64,000 nucleotides of DNA, from contig JAGHQL010000070.1 in NCBI GenBank assembly GCA_020080175.1, positions 55,869 to 119,868 on the forward strand, in the 5' to 3' direction. This DNA comes from Glutinoglossum americanum. Its lineage: Eukaryota; Ascomycota; Geoglossomycetes; Geoglossales; Geoglossaceae. The notes under the pieces are model-generated. The model was not told the origin of the DNA. It saw only the letters and a list, made by a program, of their open reading frames with translations, and made no database searches. The translations under genes and the position numbers were made by a program. Of this stretch, positions 1 to 11,716 are shown one piece after another; the first letter of the stretch is position 1, and each line of letters opens with the position of its first letter.

Positions 1-131
1 GCGCCGCGAACACTGAAGTCATGGCATGCTCGACGGAAATTAACGAGGTCATCTTTTGGTAAACAATCGAGAAAGGTGTCTCGAGTGGTTTTGTCCCACC
101 AGAATCTGAGAAAGGCGGAGCCGTATCCCAT
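1..131 (-). CDS. F-box protein, 5' end only (runs off left edge)
   Basis: About 43 codons can be read from an ATG at 131 down to the window edge. Residues 17-40 carry the F-box core in the form typical of Pezizomycotina: D-T-F-L-D-C-L-P-K-D-D-L, then F-R-x-x-C-H-D-F-S-V-R. F-box proteins bind Skp1 in SCF ubiquitin ligases and choose substrates; which substrate this one binds cannot be seen. The N-terminus has W-W-D-K-T-T just before the F-box, as in many paralogous fungal F-box genes. A GTGAGT donor (250-245) and a CAG acceptor ending at 166 suggest an 85-bp intron in the 5' UTR. The segment is too short for a length-filtered ORF scan. It could instead be a degenerate copy, because the rest of the gene is outside the window. 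Confidence 0.6.
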   Translation of the reverse strand, partial: MGYGSAFLRFWWDKTTRDTFLDCLPKDDLVNFRRACHDFSVRG

Positions 132-2401
132 TGCAAGAGAGCATGTCGTCAATTGGGGGGTAAGACTGTTTAGAGAAGATGAATTAGTGAAGGTGTTCCT
201 TGAGCTAAGGAGTTTTCAAAAAACAGAGAAGGATTTGTAACGGCACTCACCTTTTGTTCGATGTGGATTATTCCGGATATCGCTCAGGCTACTTCTTGAA
301 TGTAAGATGAATGTCCGTGCCTATATTAAGAGGTAGTGGCAAATATTCGGAGGAAAGTAAGAAAGAATGGAAGGGTTGAAGTATGGAACAAGAAGAGTGG
401 AGAAGGGGTTATTTGTTTGAGGACGGAATATCAACTCTCGATAATTCGCAGACACAAGAATTTAAGTAGAGCCAGCCATCCACATCCATCAACAAAGGAA
501 AAAGCAGCCCTTCCCTTAGTATCATCACGTGGAGATAGGAAGAATGAGTCAACGATCAAAACGTTTCGAAACGGACAAGGAAGCGGAAGCAAAGCACTAT
601 CTAGTACTTCTTCGAATGCGCGATGGCGGGGAAGAGTCGTTGTACTTCCGTCGTGTGCGAGGTACGGGGCCTCTGACCTTTTTTCCGCGTTGGTGGGAAA
701 GCTCAGCCGCAGGGAAAGTTTCACCAGCGGGCCAATCATCGCGCCGAACGCGCGGAAACCTCAGGATACGCGGTTCGCGTCCGCCTGTGGACTTGGCGGC
801 GGGGTGGCCTGGGCAAGGCCAATGGGCGCGGGGAGGAACGCGTTTGCGGGGAAGGAGCGGAAGGCGATGAGGCATTTACACGAACTACACGCGTAAACGG
901 GGTAAGGTGGAGCAGAGGCCAGACCAGGCCGGCCCTTCCACTACGGGGATTCGGAGGAAGAGTCATCAGAAAAACGGCTGCCGATGGTCAAGTGGCTGGG
1001 CTGGTGGTGGGTTTTTGTGAGACGGCGGGGAACGGCCGCCGCCAGTGGAGAACTACCACGCGCCTCTTCCTTTTTTTCTCCAGCCATCTCCACTCACGTC
1101 TCGCTATCTATTCTTTTTTATTTTTTTATTTTATTTTATTTTTTTCGTTATCTTCCAAGCCATACTAGCCACTTCATTTGTTGTTTCTTCGCGGTGAGGT
1201 CCATCGCGGGGTCCGCACCACCACCCCTGCTGCTTTGGGATGTACGTAGTATGTACGAGCAGAAAAACCCTTGTAGATGTCGAGATACCCGTGTGGGATC
1301 GGCTGCAGGGAACATTACATACTAACTGCGTTAGCGCGCCCATGGAATGCCTGTGAGAAGCTGCTGGAATGCCGGAGCGTGCTCCTCTCGGTGGTGCGTG
1401 CTAGCACCGGCGGCAAGCTAGCTTCCTCCTTGGGTGATACAGCACATGTATGCCGGTGCACCATCAGTAGTGGGAATGCGGCGGATAATCGGAACTCGGT
1501 GTGAGAGAGAAAACAACCCCGCCATACCGGGAATTCATTGAATGGAGAATGTTTTAATATATCTGAAGGATTCAAGACTCGAGAAACCAATATTTCTAGG
1601 GAATGGATAGACGCTCTGAGCCCTTGGCAGGACTTAGGGAATTCTATAGGCATAGCTACTATATTGAACGGCGACATTAGCTATGCGGGTAATATCCCCG
1701 ATAGCTATCACTACCGAGGAGCACCCTCCAACCCCCCCCCCACCCAACAACCTACGAGACCCCATTCCAAACACCTCAAGAATACCCAACTAAACCATTC
1801 CACCGCGCAGATATCCACCATCCCCCCCCCCAAAAAAAAAGACATCCCACCAGGAATGAACCAATAAACCCAATCTACGAGACCCCCATTCCAAACACTT
1901 TCACGTAAACAACTAACCAAGCCATCCATTCCATCACGCAATCCCACCCAGAAAAAAAAAAAAGAAAAAACTCGTGGCATATCAAGGGAATCCCCCGTCC
2001 CCTCCTACTACAACACTCTTCACGTGCCCCCCCCCCCCAAAAAAAAAGGGGAGGAAGGTTTAGCGGTCCAGACGAAGTGAACATTCGAGCCTCCTTACGG
2101 GACTTTTATGTCATAGTGTAAAACACACTTTGTTAAATCTTTGTTTTAATTCTTGTTTTCTTTCTTAGCCTGCTTAAAGCTGCGAAAAGAAAAAACTCAT
2201 AACAGAACCGCTTCCCAAGAACCCTCAACCACAGCTTACTTTTTCGATCTCGAAAGCTAGCTGCTGGTGGAAAGGTTTAGGGGGGGATGGGAGTCCGTAG
2301 GCTCTAAATTAAACGAGAGATGTGAGAGAAACCAAAAACGACTGGGGGGAGTCGGGGAGCCCGAGTAAAAGCTTTAAGATGGTTTTAAATCTAGCCTTTC
2401 A
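132..2401. other. Intergenic spacer, low-complexity rich
   Basis: No supportable gene lies in this 2.3 kb. Overlapping frames between 336 and 966 exist on both strands but show no domain or splice logic. A pyrimidine-rich tract of T/A runs lies near 1070-1150. From about 1728 to 2060 the DNA is very C- and A-rich with several runs of eight or more bases. The right end is the 3' flank of the urea transporter. Confidence 0.5.
1728..2060. repeat. C/A homopolymer block with an imperfect direct repeat
   Basis: The block holds long runs of C followed directly by runs of A (for example 1826-1849 and 2028-2048). The element CTACGAGACCCC-ATTCCAAACAC occurs at about 1752 and again, with one extra C, at about 1875, a spacing near 123 bp; similarity continues weakly downstream of both. 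It looks like an old tandem duplication in low-complexity DNA. No coding role is seen. Confidence 0.6.
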
Positions 2402-5016
2402 TCAAGTCTTGACATCCACCTTCTCCGTTGGGGTCCCTGAATCTGAACCCTCTTGCTCGGTAACTCGTCCCTCCCTTCCCTGAATGGCGGGCTTCTTCTT
2501 TCCCAAAATGTCTAGCCCGATGGACTTGAAAGTAAATGCCATGCTGTGTCTTCCTTCCCATAACGGGTACACCGCTACGCACAATGCTGAGAAGAACAAC
2601 CATGCAATACCGACGGACACCCAACCTGTGAAGAAAGATTTGGAGAAGATGTAACCCGAGCCATAGAGTGGCATTGGCCAAAGTACGAGGAGAATGAGCG
2701 TCATGGCAACGGTCATCCACCTGGCGATCTTACCAGCAGCGACGTACCTAGCTTCGTCATCCTCAGGGGTAGTAGCCTCGTTCCCTAGGACGACCTCCGG
2801 ATCGGTTGCTACGGATTTGTCATCGTCCGCCCGACGGATGGCGCGCATGGAGGCGTAGTCGTAGTCCTCGGGTCCAAACGCGTAGGTGAGGATGGGGATA
2901 TAGACACAGGGGCTGAGGAGTGCGGCGACGTTACCGGCTAACATGGGGTTGCTATAGGTTCACCTTGTGAGAAATTTCAAGGTCAGCGAAGGGCATCGTT
3001 GGGGGCTCACTTTGCACCGGTGCTATCCACGCTAAGGCTTCCATACTGCTTCTTCGCTGTAACGAGCCAGGCAACCAGGCTAGTGATCAGACCAAGAACA
3101 GGAGATAGAGTAGCAGCGATCATGTTCTGGCGTTTCCAGAGTAATGTCAAAGAAGCAGGTAACACAGCTGACGACACAATTACGCCCATCAGGAGGTATA
3201 GATACCCCAAGGATATACCTATTCCCGCGACCGTTAACTACCTGGCACACTTGTCACTGAACAAGAGAAAACTGCTCCGTCGCTTACCAATGTAGTATAA
3301 TCCCACTGAGAACCCGGCCATAATGAGAGCAAACCCAACAACGCAGAGATGAGCCATATAGATGAGCCTCCGACCACTAGCTTGGGGGTTAAAGTATGTT
3401 TGATAGATATCATAGGTGAAAATGGATGACCTGCGTTTTGCCTTAGTTAGCCCCAGGCCCCGCTTAAAACCAGCAAATATGAAAGACACGTACACAGCAA
3501 TCAGCTCAGCTGAGGACGCAGAAGTTACGGCCATAAAGACAAGTAAAAGCGTGCATGCCGCCCCGCCCTTACCCAATAGGGCCACTGCCGCATTTGGCAA
3601 CACCAAGCCTGCATTGACATCTGCGGGAGCCATCCGATGAGGGTATGTGGGGAACGCGGGGTTTGTCTCTGTTGCAAGAGCTGCAAGACCCATTGTCGTC
3701 GCACAGAGCCAGGGCTAAAAATACACTGCCGTCAGTCGATGTTCGGAAATTGGGATGCCATCTTTGGTTGAAATTCCAGAGTGACTTACAATGGCAAACC
3801 AACTAAGACCACCCATAACATAACCGGGGAGGGCAGAAACTGGGTGTGCAGCAATAGCCTTGTTGTAGTAACCGTTGTCGCAGAAAACGGTGCCGAAATT
3901 GCCGACAATGTTAATTACGAAGAAGATGGCGCCTTCTTTTGACCTCATAGTCAGGTAGCTCCCTTCAGCGTTGCCTTCGACTGGGTGTGCTTTGGCGGCC
4001 TCGACGAGCAAATCGTACACTTTGCCGGGAGATCCCAGAATATTACTCGTTGCGTACGTGGTAAACGCAAAGCTAAGCCCAAAATGTCAACAGGGGTCAC
4101 CGAGCTTTGGGGGTCGCTTAGGGTCGAGGACTGACATGAAGAGAATAACCAAAATCATCACGGTATGTACGTAATCTGTTAGGAAGGTGGCTTTGATACC
4201 ACCAAACATTGTATACAGCACGACTCCCACCGGTAACAAGAAACAAGCTGCTGCCGTGGGCACGCCAGTCAAACTCGTCACCACCGCACTGCCACCAGTG
4301 AGTAACATAGCCGTGACCAGAATATTCGTGCATAGTCCGAATATAGTAAAGACGATGTGTGCATAGACGCCATATCGAGCACGAATGACTTCCAGGAAGG
4401 TGTGAGCGTTTGGTGCCCGACGTTTGAGCTCAATTGCAAGCGTCGCAAAAAGGATAATTTGCACTGTTGCTCCAGAAGCATACTACCTAGCGTCAGTTGG
4501 ACATGTGCTGCTCTATAGCTAATTTGGAGACTCACCCAGAAGGGGCCCGAGACGCCGTATTTATAAGCTACACCTGAAGACTGTAAGAGCGTAGCAGCCC
4601 TGTATCCCTTCAATCAGCGGCTGCTCTGACCGGGTGATATTCGAAAAAAAGGCCCATTATTTACCATGTCCAACTACTAACGACAGCACTCGCTACCAAC
4701 CCAGATCTGACCGTCCTCCCAGCCGTACTAAACATTTCACTAGTTTGGACCTCATTCTGATATCTACAAGAGGCGTTTGTCAGCAGGAGCTTCAATTGAG
4801 AACATAGGCAAATATTATATAAAATAAATAATAAAACGTACCTTTTCAGAATCCATGTTGTCAAGATCATTCCAAAGGCAAAGGCAAACCTAGAGCGGAA
4901 AATTATCAGACCATGCACGCAGATTGTAGCAGCCTCTTAGGATTCGCTGGACAGCCCTACCCAAGCCCGAGCACAATGCCATATCCAAATCCCTTGTCCA
5001 GAGGTGGACTCCCCAT
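2402..5016 (-). CDS. DUR3: Urea active transporter (DUR3-type sodium:solute symporter family)
   Basis: The product is a plasma-membrane urea/polyamine symporter used to take up external nitrogen. The start is ATG 5016, giving [17 protein letters not shown], the usual DUR3 N-terminus. Exons run 5016-4961, 4889-4842, 4763-4665, 4599-4536, 4482 onward, and further exons to the stop at 2402; the first junctions keep phase. Later exons contain the family blocks [20 protein letters not shown] and [16 protein letters not shown], then [10 protein letters not shown]. The last exon (2944-2402) has two transmembrane segments and a hydrophilic tail. About 15 membrane segments are expected for the family. 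About nine exons are implied, and internal junctions between 4100 and 2950 are the least certain. Confidence 0.9.
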
Positions 5017-7899
5017 CGCTGCGGATTGGTCTCGTTTGAGGTCTCACAAATCACACGAGAACGCTCAGATTAGGTTTCGAAAGTCGGCGGCCTCACAAAA
5101 ACGGGGACTTGTCGATCACCACAAGTTCGGTGAGGGTATATGGAGCTTAAATGTGCTCGCATGATATGGATTGTCCGGAATCTCGCCACTGAAGTCCGCA
5201 ACGAATTTTCGCAAGTCAACAGACTGAAAAAAAGGAAAGCTACAGGCAGCATCCTGAAACTCTAGAAGACCTTGGGACAGCTTGGCTCGCCGAATCAATT
5301 CGAGCTCTTTCGGGATTTTTTACCGTTTGTGCGATAAGAGCAGGGCGTTGTTAGTTGGAGTATGGAGGACGATGTTTGCGATTGTAATACATGTAGTCAG
5401 CCTCGCTTGAGACTGCATTTTGGATTTAGCCGGGGTTGCTATTGGCTTCTGCAAGCCTTATCTGCACCAGAACGAAGATCGACAGGTGGGAGATAAGGAA
5501 TGAGCTTCCGAAGGCGCAGCGAACTACTCGTAAGGATGTATTGTACTTCCCCCACGCAAACAGCAAGAAACATACAGCTCAGCCAAAACAAACATCTAGG
5601 TTCTCCGCGGGAAGTGAGAGCGAATCAGAAACAGCTCAGAGTGCTCTGTGGGCATGAAAAGCTTCAGAATTATTGGTGTACCATCGAAGCGAACGACCGT
5701 CAATTCTCAATCCTATGGAAACGGGTAAGGCTCCGCTGAGAACTTCTACTACAGCCATACAATTTATAACGAATATGCAGTTAAAAAAAATCCTTGGCCT
5801 TCCAACCGCCCAGTGATTCGCACGAAACCTAGTTTGGCGTGCTGCACCAAAGGGAAATTCGGCGGCTGCCGCCGTGCTAACAAAGCAACTATTTGTTTGG
5901 GGGTTTCTGGGAAAAATAAAAAAACTAACTAATTTCGGCTTTGAGAGGATCCCCAAGATACCAAGGGAAAAAACCAGGCTATCCTGTTGCGATATCGGGA
6001 ACCCTCTAGGTTGCAATGAACTTTTGAGTGTTTAAGTGGTCAAGACATCCCGGAGGGGGGGCTGTATGGGCTTTGCAGATCCTGCGATCCAAACTCCTGG
6101 GAATAATCCTAGACCTCGTCTTTTTTCTCGTGTCACCCCAGATCCCACGTCTTCTGTTAGAGCGTTGCGTGGGCGGTTCATCTTCGGAAGGGGTAGGGAT
6201 CGGGGACTGTACCAGATCAGGTTATCCAGTTTGTGTCCACCACTTTTCGCATGGTAGCTCCATATAAGCTATGGCCAACCAAGACAAAAGCAACGCGACG
6301 CTGCAAAACCATAAAAATCCATATCCTATGCCTACTATCTTAGGTACATACAGTAATCCTGCAGGTTGCAAAAGAAAATCGCTATCGTGACCAAATAACA
6401 TGACTACCAATTGAATATTACAAGACGCGCTGATACTCGGATCCAGTAATCGACCCGGGTACACTGAACTTTTCTTATTTAACAAGACAAGAAGTTGCGT
6501 CCTCCGACCCAAGAGGAAGAACTTTCGGAATCGGCGCTTCGCGCGTAGCCCGCCCGGGCGTTTTGGTCGTGTGACTCATTTGTACTGCGGGCCGCCTGGA
6601 GGTCCACCGGGTCCTGGCAAGGTATGGTGCACACCGGAATTCTGCGATTGAATGTCCGGACGGTTCCTGCCGTGGAGGATTAGGTATCGCATCGCAACTC
6701 TCGGACGAAATATATAGGTGGCTGGGGACACAAACCTAAGGTCCTGCGTGAAGGAGCAAATCGTACACGAAACTTCCTGTGAACGGTGAGTAGCCGCAGG
6801 TGGATCCTTTAGCCTCAAGATATGGCTTACGCTATATGGGTGGAAAGAAAGTGGGATCACCGGCAAGAAGCAGAATGTGAACCAAGGCCTAGACGAACTC
6901 AACTATGAATTCTAAATCAACGCATGCCAAGTACTCGCTATCTTACCATCGCTTGACACAATGAGCTTGATAATATCAGTATGAGTCTCCGTCGATGATC
7001 GAAGTGCTGGGACTTACCAGTGTGGTTTCCGCAATGATGGCATTGAGCCTGCCAACCTTAAGTCGCCGTTCCCGGATCCACCCGTGTCCGATCTCACGAG
7101 CTAACTTACAGTGACATTTTCATAGCCCTTCAGAGGCGATGTAAACTCTGCAACACATATGAGCATCTATTCCCCCCGAAAGCTACGGGATTGTACCATG
7201 AGTTCCGAATGTGAAACAAAACTAGTATTGAGCTAAAGTTTAGTAGGTACGGCGAACTTGACGAACAGATGGTAACTCACAAACATATTTCGCGGTTATT
7301 TAATGCTTCTGTAAGGACGATCTTTATTGTCGTTGGAAGTAAAATAGCTGGAAGAGAGGTGATCTTTGTATTATCATGAACGCGCGTTGTGGCAAGAGCC
7401 TTAAGGTGAGGCTCTGCGGCATATTCCGCATGATGCACATCATTCAGGGGACTGCTTGCTAAATGCTGCCCCTTTGTCACCTATATCAAATACCGATTGC
7501 ATGCGCTAGTTGTACTATGGGATTAAATTCGGATTTCAAATTACGGTTTGATGACCTCTGAAGACGCCATGTCTCGAAAGCCCTTTTTGTCGGGGACGAT
7601 TGAAATGCAACCCACTGATGGGGGCACGGAGCGTTGATGGTTGATGACACGCGATTCCCTGCCTTCTCATTCTATCAATCCGCATGACTAAGGTCACTCC
7701 TGACCGTCTGTAAGCATCAAAAAGATTATTCACTAAATACAAAAGCGGGGTAATTCGAGTCCCTTACGGAAGGGAAACCCTGAATACACGCGATCTTAAG
7801 GTACCGGTACAAGCCCTTACTACTGATTGAAGCTTCCCTTTCCGGTAGGCTGGTCGCCATACGTGACATAGGGCGAGGACCCAGGTTGTGCAGGAGTAT
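5017..7899. other. 2.9 kb with one probable split gene, otherwise unassigned
   Basis: No frame longer than 126 codons is open, and none of those matches a family I know. Between 5016 and about 6500 I see nothing that reads as exons. Between about 7600 and 6576 on the minus strand there are protein-like segments bounded by splice signals, annotated separately. The LC8 gene ends at 7900. Confidence 0.4.
6576..7571 (-). CDS. Probable small intron-rich gene, not resolved
   Basis: Several short protein-like pieces lie in order on the minus strand. An ATG at about 7571 opens M-A-S-S-E. A segment at 7480-7277 reads A-L-A-T-T-R-V-H-D-N-T-K-I-T-S-L-P, after an ATAG acceptor. A piece near 7155-7115 reads F-T-S-P-L-K-G-Y-E-N-V-T and ends at GTAAGT. 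A piece near 7060-7020 reads V-G-R-L-N-A-I-I-A-E-T-T-L and ends at GTAAGT, followed by L-I-V-S-S-D before GTAAGA. A final frame ends at 6576 with H-T-L-P-G-P-G-G-P-P-G-G-P-Q-Y-K. I could not join them all in one phase and do not recognise the family; a small Sm-like fold is only a guess. It could also be a decayed gene. Coordinates are approximate. Confidence 0.3.
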
Positions 7900-8551
7900 C
7901 TACTGGGTCTTGAAGAGGAGGATAGCACAGTGGCCAAGGTAGAAATAAATGAAATGCTTCGTTTCTAAGAAAGCCTTTAGCCTCAGTTCATAATCCACTA
8001 TGATGGGAAAATACCATGCGTAACAAAGCTTCCGAAATTCCTACCAACTATGCAATGCCATGTTGCACCCTTTCGTGAGTCAAACTACGGCCATCAGCAG
8101 TCTAAAAACACGATCGCCGTCATAACGAAGTGTTATACCTCTTTCTTAATGTATTGCGCGATGTCCTGTATTCCTCCACTTGTGAGTAGGCTACTAAAAG
8201 TAACGGACTACAAGCAACCCAGCACGAGCTGACCTTTTCGATATTGTATTTCTGCATCGCTTCGTGGGCTGCGGTAGCGCGGCATCGCAGCATTAGCCAC
8301 GGGATCATGCGGCTTGCCACGGAGAGTAACATACCAACTTCAATGACTTCTTGCTGCATATCCTCCGTCTGGTATCATCATCAGCCTGATTATTTTAAAT
8401 GTGTCTGGCTAATTATCGCACCATGTCGGCCGACTTGATCTGCACTGTTGGGAGGAAGGTTTCAGCATCTTTCGCGAGTCCATAATAGACCCCTGACTTC
8501 TTGCGGACGCGTCTGCTTACCTTCGAGCTTTTCTTTCTTGTCTTCTATCAT
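7900..8551 (-). CDS. dyn2: Dynein light chain LC8 (DYNLL/Dyn2 family), seven exons
   Basis: LC8 is a small dimeric hub that binds the dynein intermediate chain and many short linear motifs. Exons are 8551-8521, 8444-8422, 8368-8335, 8268-8234, 8165-8139, 8084-8015 and 7964-7900. All junctions are GT-AG and all phases close, giving a protein of about 94 residues, the normal family length. Recognisable blocks are A-D-M-T-E-D-M-Q-Q-E-V-I-E-V, A-M-Q-K-Y-N-I-E-K-D-I-A, Y-I-K-K-E-F-D, then T-W-H-C-I-V-G-R-N-F-G-S-F-V-T-H-E-T and the ending G-H-C-A-I-L-L-F-K-T-Q. These are the beta-strand groove and dimer residues of LC8. No exon exceeds 70 bp, so the gene cannot be seen as a long open frame. It is divergent from MRD1, with 274 bp between the start codons. 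Confidence 0.95.
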
Positions 8552-8825
8552 TTTGAGGTTATGCTCGGAGGATTCGGGATACCGTAATTGGCGCAGGTGA
8601 GTATAATTTGTTCTCTCTACTGGAGCGATTCTGGAATGTAACTTTTCTTGGTCGAGGCTTTAATCGTTTAACAAGTCCTGAGTTAACATTAATAGATCCT
8701 GTCACGAGCGGTGAGCAACACGCTAACCATATCCGACTAGCGTTCCGGCCGATTTCTGGAGGAAAACCAAAAACTTCCGATTCTGGTTCATTCATCATTC
8801 TTCAGGAAACTGCCTGCTCGGCAGC
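8552..8825. promoter_or_regulatory. Shared divergent promoter region, LC8 / MRD1
   Basis: Only 274 bp separate the start codons of two head-to-head housekeeping genes, so both core promoters and both 5' UTRs must lie here. I see no clear TATA box. The inference of a bidirectional promoter rests on geometry alone. Confidence 0.5.
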
Positions 8826-11716
8826 ATGGCGTCATCACGAGTCTTTGTGAGGGGGCTACCACCGAGGTTAACAGAAGAGGATTTTCGTAGGCACTTTTCG
8901 GCGCAATGGAGTCTTACGGATGCTAGATTGATACCGCACCGGCGAATAGGATATGTGGGCTATAGGACACCAGAAGAGGCCATGAAGGCGGTAAAGTATT
9001 TCAATAAATCCTTCATTCGTATGTCCAGGATTGGTGTGGAGATTGCACACTCGGTACGTACATGGAAAATTTGGTCACCTAACAGAACAGCATCTAACCA
9101 ACCCTTTTTGTTGTAGGTTGGTGATGGTTTACCTATTTCGCGGAATTCACACACTCGGAACTCAGTAAGCCGGGAAGCAGAATCGTATCAGAGCAACGAC
9201 GGCCAGCCACATAACTCAAAAAACAATTTGAAGCGCAAGCGGGACGCCCAGAGCGATATCCAAAATGATCCGGGACTACAAGAGTTCCTTGAAGTGATGC
9301 AACCACTCTCGAGGTCAAAGACATGGGCGAACGAGGATATGGCAAAAGACTTGGATGTCCAAATTGCTGAAGGTGAAGGCGATGCGGATTATGAGACTGC
9401 GCTGAAGAGGCCGAAGAAACCTGTTGGAGATTATGGGGGCAAGCCCCAAGCTCAGTTGGCCTCTCGGCGTTCGGAGGGGTCTGTGGATAGGCCAATGAAT
9501 GATGAGCTATCTGCATCGAATGGATATAAATGTATAACAGGGGGTATTCTGGATGCCACGGAATTGGCTGGGAACCCTGTGGAGCAACCTACTACTTCTA
9601 TCTCAGATGCCGACTGGACACGGTCTCGCACTAGCAGGTTGCTTGAACTTCAAGATAACGTTGAAAGTACTAAAACCACAGAGATACTGGCACCTTCTGA
9701 TCTGATTAGTCACTCAGGGGTAGGAGAGGACCGGCAGGGATACCTAGACGGCGTAATTCAAGCCACAGAAGACCTGGACCAAGATAACATGGAACAAGAC
9801 AACAAAGATGCAGAGGTGGAAGCCATTAATTCCAGTAGGCGGTTGTTCGTGCGCAATCTGTCCTATGGTGCGACTGAAGATGATTTGAGATGCAATTTTT
9901 CACCATTTGGAAGCCTAGAAGAGGTAAGAAATCGCAATTTGTTCCTTCCCATGTGCTCCAAACGTCTGTGGTTCCGTTATGATGAATATCCTGATAGGGA
10001 CAGCTTATGCAATCGCAAGTGATGTCAACAGGAAGAAATATTTTAGTAGATGCTTCTTTTTTCTGAACGGCTATATGACCTTCAAGGCTTCCATTAGCGC
10101 CGAATATCGAGCACTTGGTTTGGAATGGCTACTGACGAATTTAGCACAGGTACACTTGGCAATTGATCCTAAGTCTGGATCAAGCAAAGGCTTCGCATAC
10201 ATTCTTTATCGTGACCCTTCTTCTGCGGTCCAGGCGTACCAGGGCCTCGACGGTAAGATCTTTCAGGGCAGGCTTTTGCACATTCTGCCTGCAAGTCCCA
10301 AGCGAGGAAATAAACTAGATGAATTTGACATTTCCAAACTACCGTTGAAAAAGCAGAAACATCTCAAAAGGAAGGCCGAAGCAGCAACTTCCACACTCAA
10401 CTGGAATTCGTTGTATATGAGTGTGAGCTTCTCGATCGCTATTATATAGGAAACTGAAACTTCAAGGAGCTAATAGTCTGTAGACCGATGCTGTCATGTC
10501 GTCGATCTGCGATCGACTTGGAGTCTCGAAATCGGATTTGCTGGATCCAACATCAGCCGATGCAGCGGTCAAGCAAGCCCATGCAGAGACTCACATTATC
10601 CAAGAAACCAAGGCCTACTTCTCAAACAATAATATTGATTTAGATGCCTTTAAGAAGGGGGATCGGGGCGATATGGCAATTCTCGTAAAGAATTTTCCGT
10701 ACGGGACCAAGATTGATGAACTTAAGAATCTCTTTGAAGAGTTTGGTCAAATCAAGCGACTGCTGATGCCTCCGGCGGGAACGATCGCAATCGTCGAATT
10801 TGTGCAAGCACCTCAGGCCCGTGCGGCTTTTGCGACACTCGCATATCGGCGGTTCAAAAATTCAATTTTGTTTCTGGAAAGAGCTCCCAAAGACCTCTTC
10901 GTCGGAGCCTCCGATAATGCTAAAAATATTGGAGGTGTTAGTGTGGAGAGTGGGGCTAGGGAACCAAAGCTCTCTACATTAGACCTACTGCAAGCTGATA
11001 ATCCCGAAGAAGTAATCGATACAACAACGCTATTTGTCCGAAACCTGAACTTCACCACGACGACCGAGCGTCTCACTGAAGTTTTCAAACCCCTCGATGG
11101 TTTACTTTCTGCTAGGGTTAAGACGAAGCCAGATCCGAAAAAGCCTGGTCAGACATTGAGTATGGGCTTCGGTTTCTTGGAGTTCCGCACCAGAGAACAG
11201 GCCCAGGCTGCCCAGGCTGCAATGAATGGGTATGACCTCGACGGTCACAGGCTCTCGATTAAGGCGTCCCATAAAACTATGGACGCCGCTGAGGAACAGA
11301 GAAGAGAAGACAGAGCGAAGAAACTCGCAGGGAGAAGGACTAAGATCATCATCAAAAACCTCCCATTTGAGGCGACTAAGAAGAATGTTCGATCGTTATT
11401 CTCTGCCTACGGGCAGCTGCGTTCCGTGAGGGTCCCGAAGAAATTCGACAGCACTGCGCGTGGCTTCGCCTTCGTGGACTTTGTAACAACTAGGGAGGCT
11501 GAGAACGCAATGGAAGCGCTAAAGGATACTCATCTATTGGGCAGGAAACTAGTGCTTGAATTTGCTGCTGGAGATCCACTGGATGCGGAAGAAGAAATTG
11601 AGAGAATGCAGAATAAAGCCCGCAAACAGGCTAACAAGGTAGCGCTGCAACGCCTGACAGGAGGAGGACGCAAAAAATTTAATGTCGAAGGAAATGATGA
11701 CGTGGAAAATTCTTAG
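8826..11716 (+). CDS. MRD1: Multiple RNA-binding domain protein 1 (MRD1)
   Basis: MRD1 is a nucleolar protein with several RRMs that binds pre-rRNA and U3 snoRNA and is needed for 18S rRNA maturation. Exons are 8826-9053, 9117-9923, 10150-10422 and 10484-11716; phases close and give about 846 residues, normal for the family. RRM1 starts at residue 5 (R-V-F-V-R-G-L-P). An acidic low-complexity linker follows. RRM2 has L-F-V-R-N-L-S-Y-G, split by the 9924-10149 intron and resuming at G-F-A-Y-I. Exon 4 holds three more RRMs: I-L-V-K-N-F-P-Y-G, L-F-V-R-N-L-N-F with G-F-G-F-L-E-F, and I-I-I-K-N-L-P-F with G-F-A-F-V-D-F. Five RRMs in this layout, with a basic tail, identify MRD1. The 226-bp intron 2 is long for this window. 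Confidence 0.95.

Noticed and set aside
431-966. Overlapping open frames on both strands
   Set aside because: They overlap each other in several frames with no domain, no splice logic and composition driven by local GC content.
7741-7775. tRNA-like TTCGAGTCCC sequence
   Set aside because: The flanking bases do not form a T arm with matching acceptor and D arms, and no A box is found upstream.
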